Origin: Treponemataceae bacterium
GTDB taxonomy: Bacteria > Spirochaetota > Spirochaetia > Treponematales > Treponemataceae
Assembly (NCBI GenBank): GCA_024685655.1
Contig: JAIKVO010000071.1
Span: forward strand, 1 to 38,376
Reading direction: 5' to 3'
DNA length: 38,376 nucleotides
Shown in pieces: positions 9,087-19,142 of the stretch. The position numbers and the translations under genes are program-made. The notes beneath the pieces are model-generated. The model was not told where the DNA came from. It worked only from the letters and a program-made list of their open reading frames with translations, and did no database searches. Each line of letters opens with the position of its first letter. The first letter of the stretch is position 1.

Positions 9087-11231
9087 ATGGATTTTGCTTT
9101 ACAAGTATCGAACGGAAAACCTATTCCATACGGAGCTTCTGTAACGGAAAAAGGTGTTAATTTCAGTCTTTTCTCTCGCCATGCTACAAGTATAGTTCTA
9201 GCTTTGTTCAAAGAGCAGAACGATTCGGAACCGTATTTTACATATACATTTGACCCAGAAAAAGACCGGACAGGCGATATTTGGCATGTCTTTATAGAAG
9301 GCTTAAAGCCGGGGGCGCTATATTTATATCGTGCAGACGGTTCGTTTGCTCCGGAGAAAGGTCATCGGTTCAATAAGAATATTTATCTCCTTGATCCGTA
9401 TGCAAAAGCCCTTACATCGACATCACTTTTCAAGCATCTTCCTCCGGGATATGTAACAGCGACTGACAAGTTGGACATACAACTTGGAAAGATTTCAGAT
9501 GCTAAATGGTTCCCTAAGTGTGTCGTTGTGGATAACAGTTTTGACTGGCAGGGTGATCGTCCACTCAATTATCCGCTCAGAAAAAGTATTCTTTACGAAA
9601 CGCATCTTAAGGGAGCTACGGCAAACCCGAATTCCGAAGTCGCGCATCCTGGAACATACCGTGGACTTACTGAAAAAATCCCGTATTTCAAAGACTTAGG
9701 TATTACAAGCATAGAATTGTTGCCGATTCAAGAGTTTGATGAGTACGAGAACACGAATACAAATCCCAAAAACGGGGAGCGTCTTAAAAACTTCTGGGGT
9801 TACAGCACGATGGCGTTTTTTGCGCCAAAAGCATCGTATGCCGCAGACGGTACGCCGGGTGCTTGTGTCACCGAGTTCAAGGAAATGATACGCGAGATGC
9901 ACCGCGCTGGGATAGAGATTATTCTTGATATTGTTTTTAACCACACTGCGGAAGGAAACGAGCACGGAATAACGATGAATTTCCGTGGTCTTGACAACAG
10001 CATCTATTATATACTGGAAAACAATAACAAAGCATATTACTCCAACTACTCCGGCTGCGGTAACACGTTGAACTGCAACCATCCTGTAGTGCGCGACTTC
10101 ATTATTGACTGCTTGCGCTACTGGGTTTGCGAAATGCACGTTGACGGCTTCCGGTTTGATCTTGGTTCCATTCTTGGGCGCGACAGCACCGGAAAACTGA
10201 TGGAAGACCCCCCGGTTTTGGAGCGCATTGCAGAAGACCCTGTTCTGCGCAACACAAAAATAATCGCAGAAGCCTGGGATGCAGGCGGCGCGTACCAAGT
10301 CGGCAGCTTCCCCGGCGGACGCTGGGCGGAATGGAACGACCGTTTCCGCGACGACATACGTAAATTCTGGCGCGGCGATGACGGACTGTGCAATGCGCTC
10401 GCAACACGAATCGCCGGCTCATCTGACCTTTACCTTAGAGACGGCAGGAAGCCTTTCCATTCCGTAAACTTCCTTACAAGCCATGACGGTTTCACGCTGA
10501 ACGACCTTGTTTCATACAACGGCAAGCACAACGAAGAAAACGGCGAGAACAACAGGGACGGCTCAGACAACAACAACAGCTACAACTATGGATATGAGGG
10601 GCCTTCCGTAAACCCGAAACTTGAAAAAATCAGAACACGCCAGGTAAAAAACTTCTTGTTCACGCTGCTTTTGTCACAAGGAACGCCAATGCTACTTGCC
10701 GGCGATGAGTTCAGGCGGACGCAGGGCGGAAACAACAACGCATACTGCCAGGACAACCTTTCCACTTGGATAGACTGGAGCCTGCGGAACAAATACTCAG
10801 AGCTTTTCCGCTTTACAAAGAGGCTCATATTGTTCCGTCGCAAGCATCATGCTTTTATGCGCCCTGAATTCTTTCAGGGAAAAGATATTTCTTTCAACAG
10901 TTTGCCGGACATAACGTGGTTCGACGAATCAGGGGTAACTCCAGACTGGGGGCGCATAAATCATTTCTTGGCTTACCGGCTGGACGGCAGTCATGCAGAA
11001 ATTTTCGCAGACACGGATGACAACGATTTTTACATCATGTTCAACTCCGCGCTGCAGGACAAAACTGTAAAAGTTCCGCTGCCGCCAGCCGGGAAAAACT
11101 GGTACAGGTGCATAGACACCTCTATAGAAGCCCCGGACGATTTTATGTCGCCCAGCGAAGAGGAAATACTGCCGGTGCAGAACAGATACGTTCTTCCATC
11201 GCGTAGCTGCGCACTGCTTATGAGCAAATAA
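9087..11231 (+). CDS. glgX: Glycogen debranching enzyme, GH13 GlgX type
   Basis: GH13 motifs DIVFNH, VDGFRFDLGS, IIAEAWD, NFLTSHDGF, LAGDEF. Confidence 0.9.
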   Translation: MDFALQVSNGKPIPYGASVTEKGVNFSLFSRHATSIVLALFKEQNDSEPYFTYTFDPEKDRTGDIWHVFIEGLKPGALYLYRADGSFAPEKGHRFNKNIYLLDPYAKALTSTSLFKHLPPGYVTATDKLDIQLGKISDAKWFPKCVVVDNSFDWQGDRPLNYPLRKSILYETHLKGATANPNSEVAHPGTYRGLTEKIPYFKDLGITSIELLPIQEFDEYENTNTNPKNGERLKNFWGYSTMAFFAPKASYAADGTPGACVTEFKEMIREMHRAGIEIILDIVFNHTAEGNEHGITMNFRGLDNSIYYILENNNKAYYSNYSGCGNTLNCNHPVVRDFIIDCLRYWVCEMHVDGFRFDLGSILGRDSTGKLMEDPPVLERIAEDPVLRNTKIIAEAWDAGGAYQVGSFPGGRWAEWNDRFRDDIRKFWRGDDGLCNALATRIAGSSDLYLRDGRKPFHSVNFLTSHDGFTLNDLVSYNGKHNEENGENNRDGSDNNNSYNYGYEGPSVNPKLEKIRTRQVKNFLFTLLLSQGTPMLLAGDEFRRTQGGNNNAYCQDNLSTWIDWSLRNKYSELFRFTKRLILFRRKHHAFMRPEFFQGKDISFNSLPDITWFDESGVTPDWGRINHFLAYRLDGSHAEIFADTDDNDFYIMFNSALQDKTVKVPLPPAGKNWYRCIDTSIEAPDDFMSPSEEEILPVQNRYVLPSRSCALLMSK

Positions 11232-11324
11232 ACCAGGCAAAGCTGAACGTAAAGGTACAAACCTAAGGACGCAAGCGTTCAGCAAAACCTTTAACATGGC
11301 AGACTAGCTGCCAAGGGAGTTATA

Positions 11325-13772
11325 ATGCAATTCGACAAAGAATCTTTCAAAGCAAGTCTTTCCGCCAGACTTAAACGTCAGTACGGCAAAGACATAAGCC
11401 AGGCGACAAAGCACGATCTTTTTGATGCAGTCTCTGCATCCGCCATGGAAATTGTTCTTGAAAACTGGATGAAAACCCGAAACGCGTACTACAAGCATCA
11501 GGGCAGAAGAGTTTACTATCTTTCTGCCGAATTCCTTATGGGACGCGCACTTAGTAATAACCTTATAAACGCTGGAATCATGGACGGTGTAAAAGAAGTT
11601 CTTAAAGAACTGAATATTGATTACAACGTCGTTGAGGACGAGGAGCCGGATGCAGGACTCGGAAACGGTGGTCTTGGCCGTCTTGCCGCATGTTTCCTTG
11701 ATTCGCTCGCGACTCTCGACTATCCGGGACACGGCTATGGAATCCGCTATCAGTATGGTATGTTCGAGCAGCATATTGAAAACGGTTGTCAGGTAGAATA
11801 TCCGGACAACTGGCTTAAACACCGCGATCCTTGGGAAATTAAACGCAGTGATCTTGCCGTTACGGTAAAATTCGGCGGAAACGTTGTCTGCCACAAAGGA
11901 CCGAACGGAACAAGCCGCTTTGAGGTAGAGAATGCGGAAGAAGTGCTCGCGACCCCTTACGACATGCCGATTGTCGGTTACGACACAAACACAGTTAATA
12001 CGCTCCGTTTGTGGCAAGCATCGAGTCAGAACGGTTTTGACCTTCAGCTTTTTAATCAGATGGAATACCTTCGTGCGGTAGAACGGCAGAATTCTGCGGA
12101 GAACATAAGCCGTGTTCTTTATCCGAATGATAATGGACCTTCGGGCAAAGCTCTCCGCCTTAAACAGCAATATTTCTTCTCGTCTGCCAGTTTGCAGGAT
12201 CTTATAAACCACTTTATCAGTGACCATGGAACAGATTTCCAGAAGTTCCCAGATTATCAGGTTATCCAGTTGAATGACACACACCCAGTTGTGGCTATTC
12301 CGGAACTGATGCGTTTGTTGATGGACGAGCACGGTTTGGGATGGGAAGAGGCTTGGTCTATCGTTAAGCGTACATTCGCATACACAAACCACACAATTCT
12401 TGCAGAAGCCCTTGAAAAATGGCCTATCAGTATTTTCCAGTCGTTGCTTCCGCGCATTTATCAGATTGTCGAGGAAATCAACCGCCGCTTCTCAATTGAA
12501 CTGCGTGAAAAATACCCGAACGATTACGCAAAACAGAACCGCATGTCCATCATCCAAAACGGCATGATTCACATGGCTTGGCTTGCGATACACGGCTCAT
12601 TCAGCGTAAACGGTGTTGCTGCTTTGCACACTGAAATCCTTAAGACACAAGAGCTTGCAGATTGGTACGAACTTTATCCAGATAAATTCAATAACAAGAC
12701 GAACGGAATTACGCAACGCCGCTGGCTTTTGTGCGCAAACCCGAAGCTTTCTGCTTTTATTACGGATCGCATAGGTCACGGATGGGAGAAAGACCTTTCT
12801 CTTTTGCGCGGGCTTGAAAAATTCGCTGACGACGATGCTTCTTTGGAAGAGTTCCTTAAAATCAAGCAGGAAAACAAAGAGAGCCTTGCTAAATATCTTA
12901 AGGTTACACAAAATGAATTCCTTGACCCAGAGTCAATTTTCGATGTTCAGATAAAGCGTCTGCACGAGTACAAACGACAGCTTCTTAATATTTTGCACAT
13001 AATGTACTTATATAACAGGCTTTTGGAAGATCCTTCATTCAATCCACCTGCAAGAACATTTATTTTCGGTGCAAAAGCAGCATCGGGTTACAGGCGTGCA
13101 AAGAATATCATCAAACTGATAAATTGCGTCGCAGACAGAATAAACAACGATCGCCGTGTACGGGGAAAACTCCGTGTCGTGTTCGTAGAGAACTACAGGG
13201 TTTCAGTTGCAGAGAAAATTTTCCCGGCATCTGATGTCTCAGAGCAGATTTCTACAGCTGGAAAAGAAGCGTCAGGAACCGGAAACATGAAATTCATGGT
13301 GAACGGTGCGGTTACGCTCGGAACGCTTGACGGTGCGAACATCGAGATTGTTGAGGAAGCTGGAATGGAGAATGCTTTCATTTTTGGTCTTACAAAAGAT
13401 GAGATTATCAAGATTGAAAGTGAACATAGCTATAATCCGCAGAAATATCTGGAACGGAACCCTAAATTGGCAAAAGTCATGAATCAGCTTATTGACGGCA
13501 CATATGACCCGGATACACAGCTTTTCCGCGAGCTGTATGATTCGCTCGTATACGGTGTTGAAGGTCAGCGTCCTGATGTTTACTACGTTCTTGCAGATTT
13601 TGATGCGTATGTCAAAGCTCAGGAGCAGGTCGCAGAAGTCTATACAGACAGAAAACGCTGGGCAAAGATGGCATTGCTGAACATAGCAAGAAGCGGCAAG
13701 TTTTCTTCTGATAGAACGATAGAAGATTACGTCCGCGACATCTGGAAGCTCAAGAAGCTTAAAGTGGAATAG
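11325..13772 (+). CDS. glgP: Glycogen/starch phosphorylase
   Basis: YYLSAEFLMGR, ALGNGGLGRLAACFLDS-like motif, HEYKRQLLN, EASGTGNMKFMVNGA (PLP site region). Confidence 0.95.
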   Translation: MQFDKESFKASLSARLKRQYGKDISQATKHDLFDAVSASAMEIVLENWMKTRNAYYKHQGRRVYYLSAEFLMGRALSNNLINAGIMDGVKEVLKELNIDYNVVEDEEPDAGLGNGGLGRLAACFLDSLATLDYPGHGYGIRYQYGMFEQHIENGCQVEYPDNWLKHRDPWEIKRSDLAVTVKFGGNVVCHKGPNGTSRFEVENAEEVLATPYDMPIVGYDTNTVNTLRLWQASSQNGFDLQLFNQMEYLRAVERQNSAENISRVLYPNDNGPSGKALRLKQQYFFSSASLQDLINHFISDHGTDFQKFPDYQVIQLNDTHPVVAIPELMRLLMDEHGLGWEEAWSIVKRTFAYTNHTILAEALEKWPISIFQSLLPRIYQIVEEINRRFSIELREKYPNDYAKQNRMSIIQNGMIHMAWLAIHGSFSVNGVAALHTEILKTQELADWYELYPDKFNNKTNGITQRRWLLCANPKLSAFITDRIGHGWEKDLSLLRGLEKFADDDASLEEFLKIKQENKESLAKYLKVTQNEFLDPESIFDVQIKRLHEYKRQLLNILHIMYLYNRLLEDPSFNPPARTFIFGAKAASGYRRAKNIIKLINCVADRINNDRRVRGKLRVVFVENYRVSVAEKIFPASDVSEQISTAGKEASGTGNMKFMVNGAVTLGTLDGANIEIVEEAGMENAFIFGLTKDEIIKIESEHSYNPQKYLERNPKLAKVMNQLIDGTYDPDTQLFRELYDSLVYGVEGQRPDVYYVLADFDAYVKAQEQVAEVYTDRKRWAKMALLNIARSGKFSSDRTIEDYVRDIWKLKKLKVE

Positions 13773-13775
13773 GAC

Positions 13776-13803
13776 GTTAGGACGATATCCATGTCGTCCT
13801 AAC
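13776..13803 (+). terminator. Perfect 10-bp hairpin after glgP
   Basis: GTTAGGACGA-tatccatg-TCGTCCTAAC. Confidence 0.5.
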
Positions 13804-13837
13804 TACCCTGGTTTTGGATACAAAGCCAGCCAGTTTT

Positions 13838-13857
13838 TGCGGTCATTCATGACCGCA
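13838..13857. promoter_or_regulatory. Near-perfect palindrome just upstream of the PfkB-kinase start
   Basis: TGCGGTCAT-tc-ATGACCGCA, 9-bp arms, 14 nt before ATG 13872. Confidence 0.5.
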
Positions 13858-13871
13858 CATACTACAGAAGC

Positions 13872-15158
13872 ATGAAAAAAATCGTGATGCTTTGCCTGAG
13901 TGCGGGCATTCAAAAGACAGTTTCTTTTGAAAGTTTCGCGCCTGGCGAAGTGAACCGCTCAAAATCATACCGATACGATGCGTCCGGTAAGGCGATAAAC
14001 TCTGCTCGCGTTTTGACGCAGCTTATTAGTGCGGCTAGCGGGGCGGCGGGAGGCTCGCCAGTTGCGGCAGATTTGGCTATGACGGCAAAATCGACCGTTG
14101 CAAGTGAAGCATCGCCGGGCATTGTGTCACAGACGGAGTTTTCCGCGACTGATTCCGTAGGCGCAGATTTGTCTTCTACTCCAGCTGATTCGTCTGCGGG
14201 TACTCCTGTGAGCATCGTTTGTCCGCTCGGTGAGCGCAACAAGGACTTTTTCCTTGAAATGGCACGCGCTGATGGATTAAACGTAAAAGTTGTGCCTATT
14301 CCAGGTTTCACGCGCGAATGCTGTACGCTCTTGGACGAAAAAAGCGGGCAAACGACTGAGCTTGTCGTAGAAGAGCCAGTACCCACCGTGGATTCCACGC
14401 CTTACGAAGAAAAGCTTATGGAGCTGCTTGGTGCAGAGCTGGGGCTTGATGGTGGGCGTGAGGTGGACGGCGCGGGAGTAAGTTCTTGCGACCCGCGAAA
14501 AGCCGTACACACAAAAAAAGCAGATGCGCTTTTATTCTCCGGGAGTCGCCCAAAATTCTGGAACGCGCGCATAATAAAACGCATAGCGGCGGCGGCAAAA
14601 GCAAACGACATTCTTTTTATGGCAGATTTCCGTGGAAACGATTTGCTTTCTATTTTGAGCGAATATACGCCGGACATTATCAAAATAAATGAGGACGAAT
14701 TTTGGGCGACGTTTGGTGATAATTTTGCGGATTTCACGTCAGTTTCCGCAAGCCGCGCAAACGCTCCCGTCACAACGTGCTGCTCCAATTTACCAAACAC
14801 TACAACCACGATAAGTGCGGACTCCGCAAAGCACACTGGCAGCGCAAATGCCCATGCCGCGCCCCATACAGAACAACAGCTTTCCTACGCGATTACCGAA
14901 ACGAGTCGCAGTCTTAACAATATAGTCGTTGTGACGCGCGGTGCAAAACCGACTTTAGCTGCAGAAAAAGGCGCGGCGTATAAGAGCACATCGGAAAGGG
15001 TAAAAGCTATAAACACGATTGGTTGTGGTGACGCATACAATGCCGGATTTCTTTACGAATACTTAACCACAAAAGATATGCAAAAATCGCTTGAAAAAGG
15101 AAAATGGTGTGCGTCACGGAATGCCGAATGCCTGCGCCCCGGTGTACTAAAAGATTAG
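13872..15158 (+). CDS. PfkB-family sugar kinase (1-phosphofructokinase-like) with two low-complexity insertions
   Basis: DASGKAINSARVLTQL near the N-terminus, INEDEFWATFGD, C-terminal NTIGCGDAYNAGF catalytic motif. Confidence 0.8.
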   Translation: MKKIVMLCLSAGIQKTVSFESFAPGEVNRSKSYRYDASGKAINSARVLTQLISAASGAAGGSPVAADLAMTAKSTVASEASPGIVSQTEFSATDSVGADLSSTPADSSAGTPVSIVCPLGERNKDFFLEMARADGLNVKVVPIPGFTRECCTLLDEKSGQTTELVVEEPVPTVDSTPYEEKLMELLGAELGLDGGREVDGAGVSSCDPRKAVHTKKADALLFSGSRPKFWNARIIKRIAAAAKANDILFMADFRGNDLLSILSEYTPDIIKINEDEFWATFGDNFADFTSVSASRANAPVTTCCSNLPNTTTTISADSAKHTGSANAHAAPHTEQQLSYAITETSRSLNNIVVVTRGAKPTLAAEKGAAYKSTSERVKAINTIGCGDAYNAGFLYEYLTTKDMQKSLEKGKWCASRNAECLRPGVLKD

Positions 15159-15214
15159 CGTTTGAGATTTTTACCATCTTGTTTTTTCCATAAAAAAAGG
15201 TTAATATTGTTTTA

Positions 15215-15237
15215 GTTAGTTGCGAAGTCCAACTAAC
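15215..15237. promoter_or_regulatory. Hairpin/inverted repeat upstream of the GH130 gene
   Basis: GTTAGTTG-cgaagtc-CAACTAAC, perfect 8-bp arms. Confidence 0.35.
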
Positions 15238-15293
15238 ATGTATAAAACATCCATCAGAACAGTCGTAAATCAGACGATTAAAAAGGAGAAACC

Positions 15294-16472
15294 ATGATTC
15301 ATCCATTATATTTCGTAGAGAAAGCAAAGCAAGATGTTGTTTTGAATCGCAAGAACAATATAGACACTTCGTTTTACAACGGAATTTTCTCGCGATATGA
15401 AAATCCTGTTCTTACGAGGGAAAGTGTTCCTCTCTTTTGGCGATACGACCTTGATATGGAAACAAATCCTCATTTTATGGAGCGGCTTGGTATAAACGCT
15501 GTTTTTAATGCAGGTGCGATCGAGCTTAACGGAAAGTTCTACATTGTTGCGAGGGTTGAGGGTGCTGACAGAAAATCTTTCTTTGCAGTTGCTGAAAGCG
15601 ACAGTCCTGTGGACGGTTTCCGTTTCCACGACTATCCGATACTGCTTCCTGATACGGAGCCAAACGAAACAAACGTCTATGATATGCGTCTTACAAAGCA
15701 TGAAGATGGCTGGATTTACGGTGTTTTCTGTTCCGAAAGCAAAGACACTTCATCTAAAGATCTTTCTGCGGCTGTTGCTGCCGCCGGCATTGTCCGCACA
15801 AAAGACTTGGAGCACTGGGAACGCCTTCCCGACCTTAAGACATTAAACTCTCCGCAGCAAAGAAACGTTGTCCTTCACCCGGAGTTCGTGAAAGGAAAAT
15901 ATGCGTTCTATACACGCCCAATGGATGATTTTATAGAGACTGGTTCCGGCGGCGGCATAGGCTTCGGGCTTTGTGACGATATAACGCATGCTGTCATTGA
16001 CGAGGAGAAAATCACGAGCGCGCGTAAATATCACACGATAACGGAATCGAAGAACGGAGCTGGCGCTGTGCCGATAAAAACTGACAAAGGCTGGATCCAC
16101 ATTGCGCACGGAGTCCGCAATACTGCAGCCGGACTTAGGTATGTAATTTATGCGTTCGCCACATCTTTGGACGATCCTTCAAAAGTTATAGCGGAGCCGG
16201 GCGGACTCCTTATTGGGCCGAGAGGCTGGGAGCGGGTTGGCGATGTTTCGAATGTTGTCTTTACGAACGGGGCTATTGCGCGCGAAAATGGCGATGTTTT
16301 TATTTATTATGCGGCGAGCGATACTCGGCTTCATGTAGCTTCTACGACAATCGAAAAGCTTAAGGACTATGTGTTTAACACTCCATCTGATCCGCTGCGT
16401 TCAGTAAAGTGTGTGGAGCAGAGGAGTGCATTAATAAGGAAGAATCTTGCATTGTTGAGCGAAACCGATTAA
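15294..16472 (+). CDS. GH130 family mannosyl-glycoside phosphorylase (possibly 4-O-beta-D-mannosyl-D-glucose phosphorylase)
   Basis: GH130-like [79 protein letters not shown]. Confidence 0.85.
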   Translation: MIHPLYFVEKAKQDVVLNRKNNIDTSFYNGIFSRYENPVLTRESVPLFWRYDLDMETNPHFMERLGINAVFNAGAIELNGKFYIVARVEGADRKSFFAVAESDSPVDGFRFHDYPILLPDTEPNETNVYDMRLTKHEDGWIYGVFCSESKDTSSKDLSAAVAAAGIVRTKDLEHWERLPDLKTLNSPQQRNVVLHPEFVKGKYAFYTRPMDDFIETGSGGGIGFGLCDDITHAVIDEEKITSARKYHTITESKNGAGAVPIKTDKGWIHIAHGVRNTAAGLRYVIYAFATSLDDPSKVIAEPGGLLIGPRGWERVGDVSNVVFTNGAIARENGDVFIYYAASDTRLHVASTTIEKLKDYVFNTPSDPLRSVKCVEQRSALIRKNLALLSETD

Positions 16473-16721
16473 TAGGACGCTTGCTAAGCGATATTTGTGT
16501 CATATCCTGATTCGTGCGGATTGTATCTGTTCCAGGTTGTAAACGGAACGCCGATGTTCGTTAGAATTTTGTAGCGTAGCTTGGTGCAAGTTGCGCTGCA
16601 AATAAAACAACCGTATTGTTGAGTTTTTTACTGTACGAAAGTAATAAATGAGCCGACTATTTAAAAAATAAGATTTTTTAAAAATTTTTGGAAAAAATGC
16701 CGAAAATGGAGTATATGGAGA

Positions 16722-16750
16722 TTCCAAAGAATCAAAAAACAGTATATAAT
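16722..16750 (+). promoter_or_regulatory. Promoter placing the start site at the ATG of the PP2C gene
   Basis: TTCCAA-N17-TATAAT, 6 nt before ATG 16757. Confidence 0.5.
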
Positions 16751-16756
16751 TCTAAT

Positions 16757-18928
16757 ATGCGGTTTTTCCGGTTTTCCAGAAAAAAAATAATTCTCTCGGT
16801 TTTAGTAGCGATTCTAGTTTTTGTTTGTATTCTTGCTGGATGTAGCAAAAAAGACGATTCCTTGTCGCGTGTGTATTTTAAGCACAGCTGGTTGTGGAAA
16901 CAAGGCAATGATGATGGTTCTATGCCGGAGACTCTTCTTTCTGGAGACGGATTCAGGCTTCTTGATGTGGACACTGAAGACCAGCTTTCGTCTCTTGTTG
17001 ATAATCAAACTGGATATATCTGGGTTCGTGCAGACTTCACCGTTCCTGATGATCTTAAGAATCTAAACTTAGGGCTTTTCTCAAATCGCATACGCTATTC
17101 CGGTGATTTTTTTGTAAACGGTTATGAAATTGGAAAACTGGGTTCTTTGCCTCCGAATCAATTTATGGCAGGGAACAAAGCTGGCGGATTTTATATCCCG
17201 GACTCAATAGTCAACAAAAACGGAAAGAATGTTCTTGCGATAAAAATATGGGTCGAGGCGTTCGGTAGTGTTCCGTCTTGCATTTATTTGGGCAGTTATG
17301 ATGAAGTTTCTTACGAAGCGGCAAAAACATCGTTCCTCTGTTCTACGATAAATCTTTCGTTCTCGTTCTCTTTGTTTGTCATAGGCATTTTGTATTTGTT
17401 CTTTTATTCGCAGCGTCGGTTCAAGGAATATTTCCTTCATGCGATGATGAACTTTTTTTCTGCATTGTTCCTTACACCGTTTTTTCAAGATCAGCTCGAT
17501 TTCTTGGAAGTTTTTTTCCCGTCATATCTTGTTTTTTGTAAATTCCTCTTTGCGATTCCGGCTTATATATCATCATATTTTGCTTCCTCATATATGCGGG
17601 AATTCTTGCACGAGAACGATTCAAACAATCTGACTATTGCCCGAATTATTATTCTGATAATTCCGATAATAATTACTCTGTCGATTTCGGATCTTCCTTC
17701 GCTTTTAAGGGCACAGCCTGTATTTATACTGTTCATTGCCACGCAAATCTATTTCGGCATTGAATCTGTTGGAAAATCCCTGATACGCGGTACAAAGGAA
17801 GTATTTGTCTTGATTGCTGGTTTCACACCAGTTCTTATTGCCATCCCTATTGATTTTTTTGTTCACTCAGTTTTCGAACTGGATAATGTGCCTTATTTCA
17901 CAATCCTTGGTTGGCAAGGTGTAATCCTTGCGTTCATGTTTATTCTTTCTATGCGCTACAATGATATTTTTAAGCGCGTTGAGTATTTGAACGCGAACCT
18001 TGAGAAAGAAGTTGAGGAAAGGACGCTCAGACTTTCAGATTCAAACGAGAAACTTGAGGCAGAGAAAAAACAAGCAAGCGCGGATATGGATTTTGCTGTT
18101 CATGTTCAGGAAGCATTCTTCAGACAGCCTGATTTTAAAATCAATGGCTGGGATATAGCGATGCAGTCAAATCCTGCGACAGGTATTTCTGGAGATATGT
18201 TCGATATCTATCATATAGGAAATGTTCTGGAAGGTATTTCTCTGTTTGATGTTTCTGGACACGGAATTGCGGCGGGGCTTGTAACTATGCTCTGCAAAAA
18301 CATTATAGCGCAGAATTTTCGCGATGGTCTTTATAGTGGTGAGACTCATGAAGATCTTGGTGTCGTAATGGAGAATATCAACCGCAGTATTATCAATGCA
18401 AAAGGGGATATAGAGAATTACCTGACAGGTATTCTTTTGAGGGTCGATAATGTTCCCGAAGGCGAAATTTGTCATGCGGAAATTACGAATGCAGGAAATC
18501 CAATTCCGCTTTTATACCAGCATAAGACGAAAACGTGTATCGAGATAAAGACTACAACGCCTTCAACGCAGTATGGAATGGTCGGTATCCGAGGTTTGGA
18601 GGTGTCTTTCCCGCCTCAGCAGTTTGAGATTGCTCCGGAAGATGCTCTTGTGCTTTACACTGACGGAATTACGGAAGCTGTAAATGCAGAGGGTGAGCAG
18701 TTTGGAAGAGACCGCCTTGCAAAAGCGATTGCCGCTTCTGGTTCGCTTTCAGCGTCTGCGAAACTTTCATTCATACTTAAAGAGCTTCGTACGTTTGCGG
18801 CAGATGTTCCGTTTGACGATGATATAACACTGATAATTCTTCAACGCAAAAAAAACGTCATAGATGGAGAAGAACTTTTTCTTTACGATGTTCCGTCCAC
18901 AGAAGCAAACGAACATAAAGAATCTTAA
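16757..18928 (+). CDS. Membrane/lipoprotein PP2C (SpoIIE/RsbU-type) phosphatase with 7TM sensor-like region
   Basis: Lipobox LVFVCILAGC; N-terminal beta-sandwich-like region, ~7 TM segments, coiled coil, then VHVQEAFF...GISGDMFD, FDVSGHGIAAGL, LYTDGITEA, DDDITLIIL. Confidence 0.85.
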   Translation: MRFFRFSRKKIILSVLVAILVFVCILAGCSKKDDSLSRVYFKHSWLWKQGNDDGSMPETLLSGDGFRLLDVDTEDQLSSLVDNQTGYIWVRADFTVPDDLKNLNLGLFSNRIRYSGDFFVNGYEIGKLGSLPPNQFMAGNKAGGFYIPDSIVNKNGKNVLAIKIWVEAFGSVPSCIYLGSYDEVSYEAAKTSFLCSTINLSFSFSLFVIGILYLFFYSQRRFKEYFLHAMMNFFSALFLTPFFQDQLDFLEVFFPSYLVFCKFLFAIPAYISSYFASSYMREFLHENDSNNLTIARIIILIIPIIITLSISDLPSLLRAQPVFILFIATQIYFGIESVGKSLIRGTKEVFVLIAGFTPVLIAIPIDFFVHSVFELDNVPYFTILGWQGVILAFMFILSMRYNDIFKRVEYLNANLEKEVEERTLRLSDSNEKLEAEKKQASADMDFAVHVQEAFFRQPDFKINGWDIAMQSNPATGISGDMFDIYHIGNVLEGISLFDVSGHGIAAGLVTMLCKNIIAQNFRDGLYSGETHEDLGVVMENINRSIINAKGDIENYLTGILLRVDNVPEGEICHAEITNAGNPIPLLYQHKTKTCIEIKTTTPSTQYGMVGIRGLEVSFPPQQFEIAPEDALVLYTDGITEAVNAEGEQFGRDRLAKAIAASGSLSASAKLSFILKELRTFAADVPFDDDITLIILQRKKNVIDGEELFLYDVPSTEANEHKES

Positions 18929-19142
18929 GTAAGAATCTTAAGTTACTCAGATTTTTTGCCTGATTTTCTCATTCATTTTTTTTCTTTACTTTTTTTTATT
19001 TTTTTCAGTTCAATAAATTCAAAAATGATGATATGCTATAAAGGCATTTTCAAAGTAATTTCATGTTCATAAAATGAGTAATCCTTGAAATGTCGCTACC
19101 GGCCGAACGGAGTGCTGCTGCAATTGTTTTTAGGAGGAAAAA

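Noticed and set aside
9696-10298. 200-aa minus-strand ORF
   Set aside because: Antisense to glgX conserved motifs; no independent evidence.
11304-12392. 362-aa minus-strand ORF
   Set aside because: Fully antisense to well-supported glgP; no recognisable motif; typical shadow ORF of a codon-biased gene.
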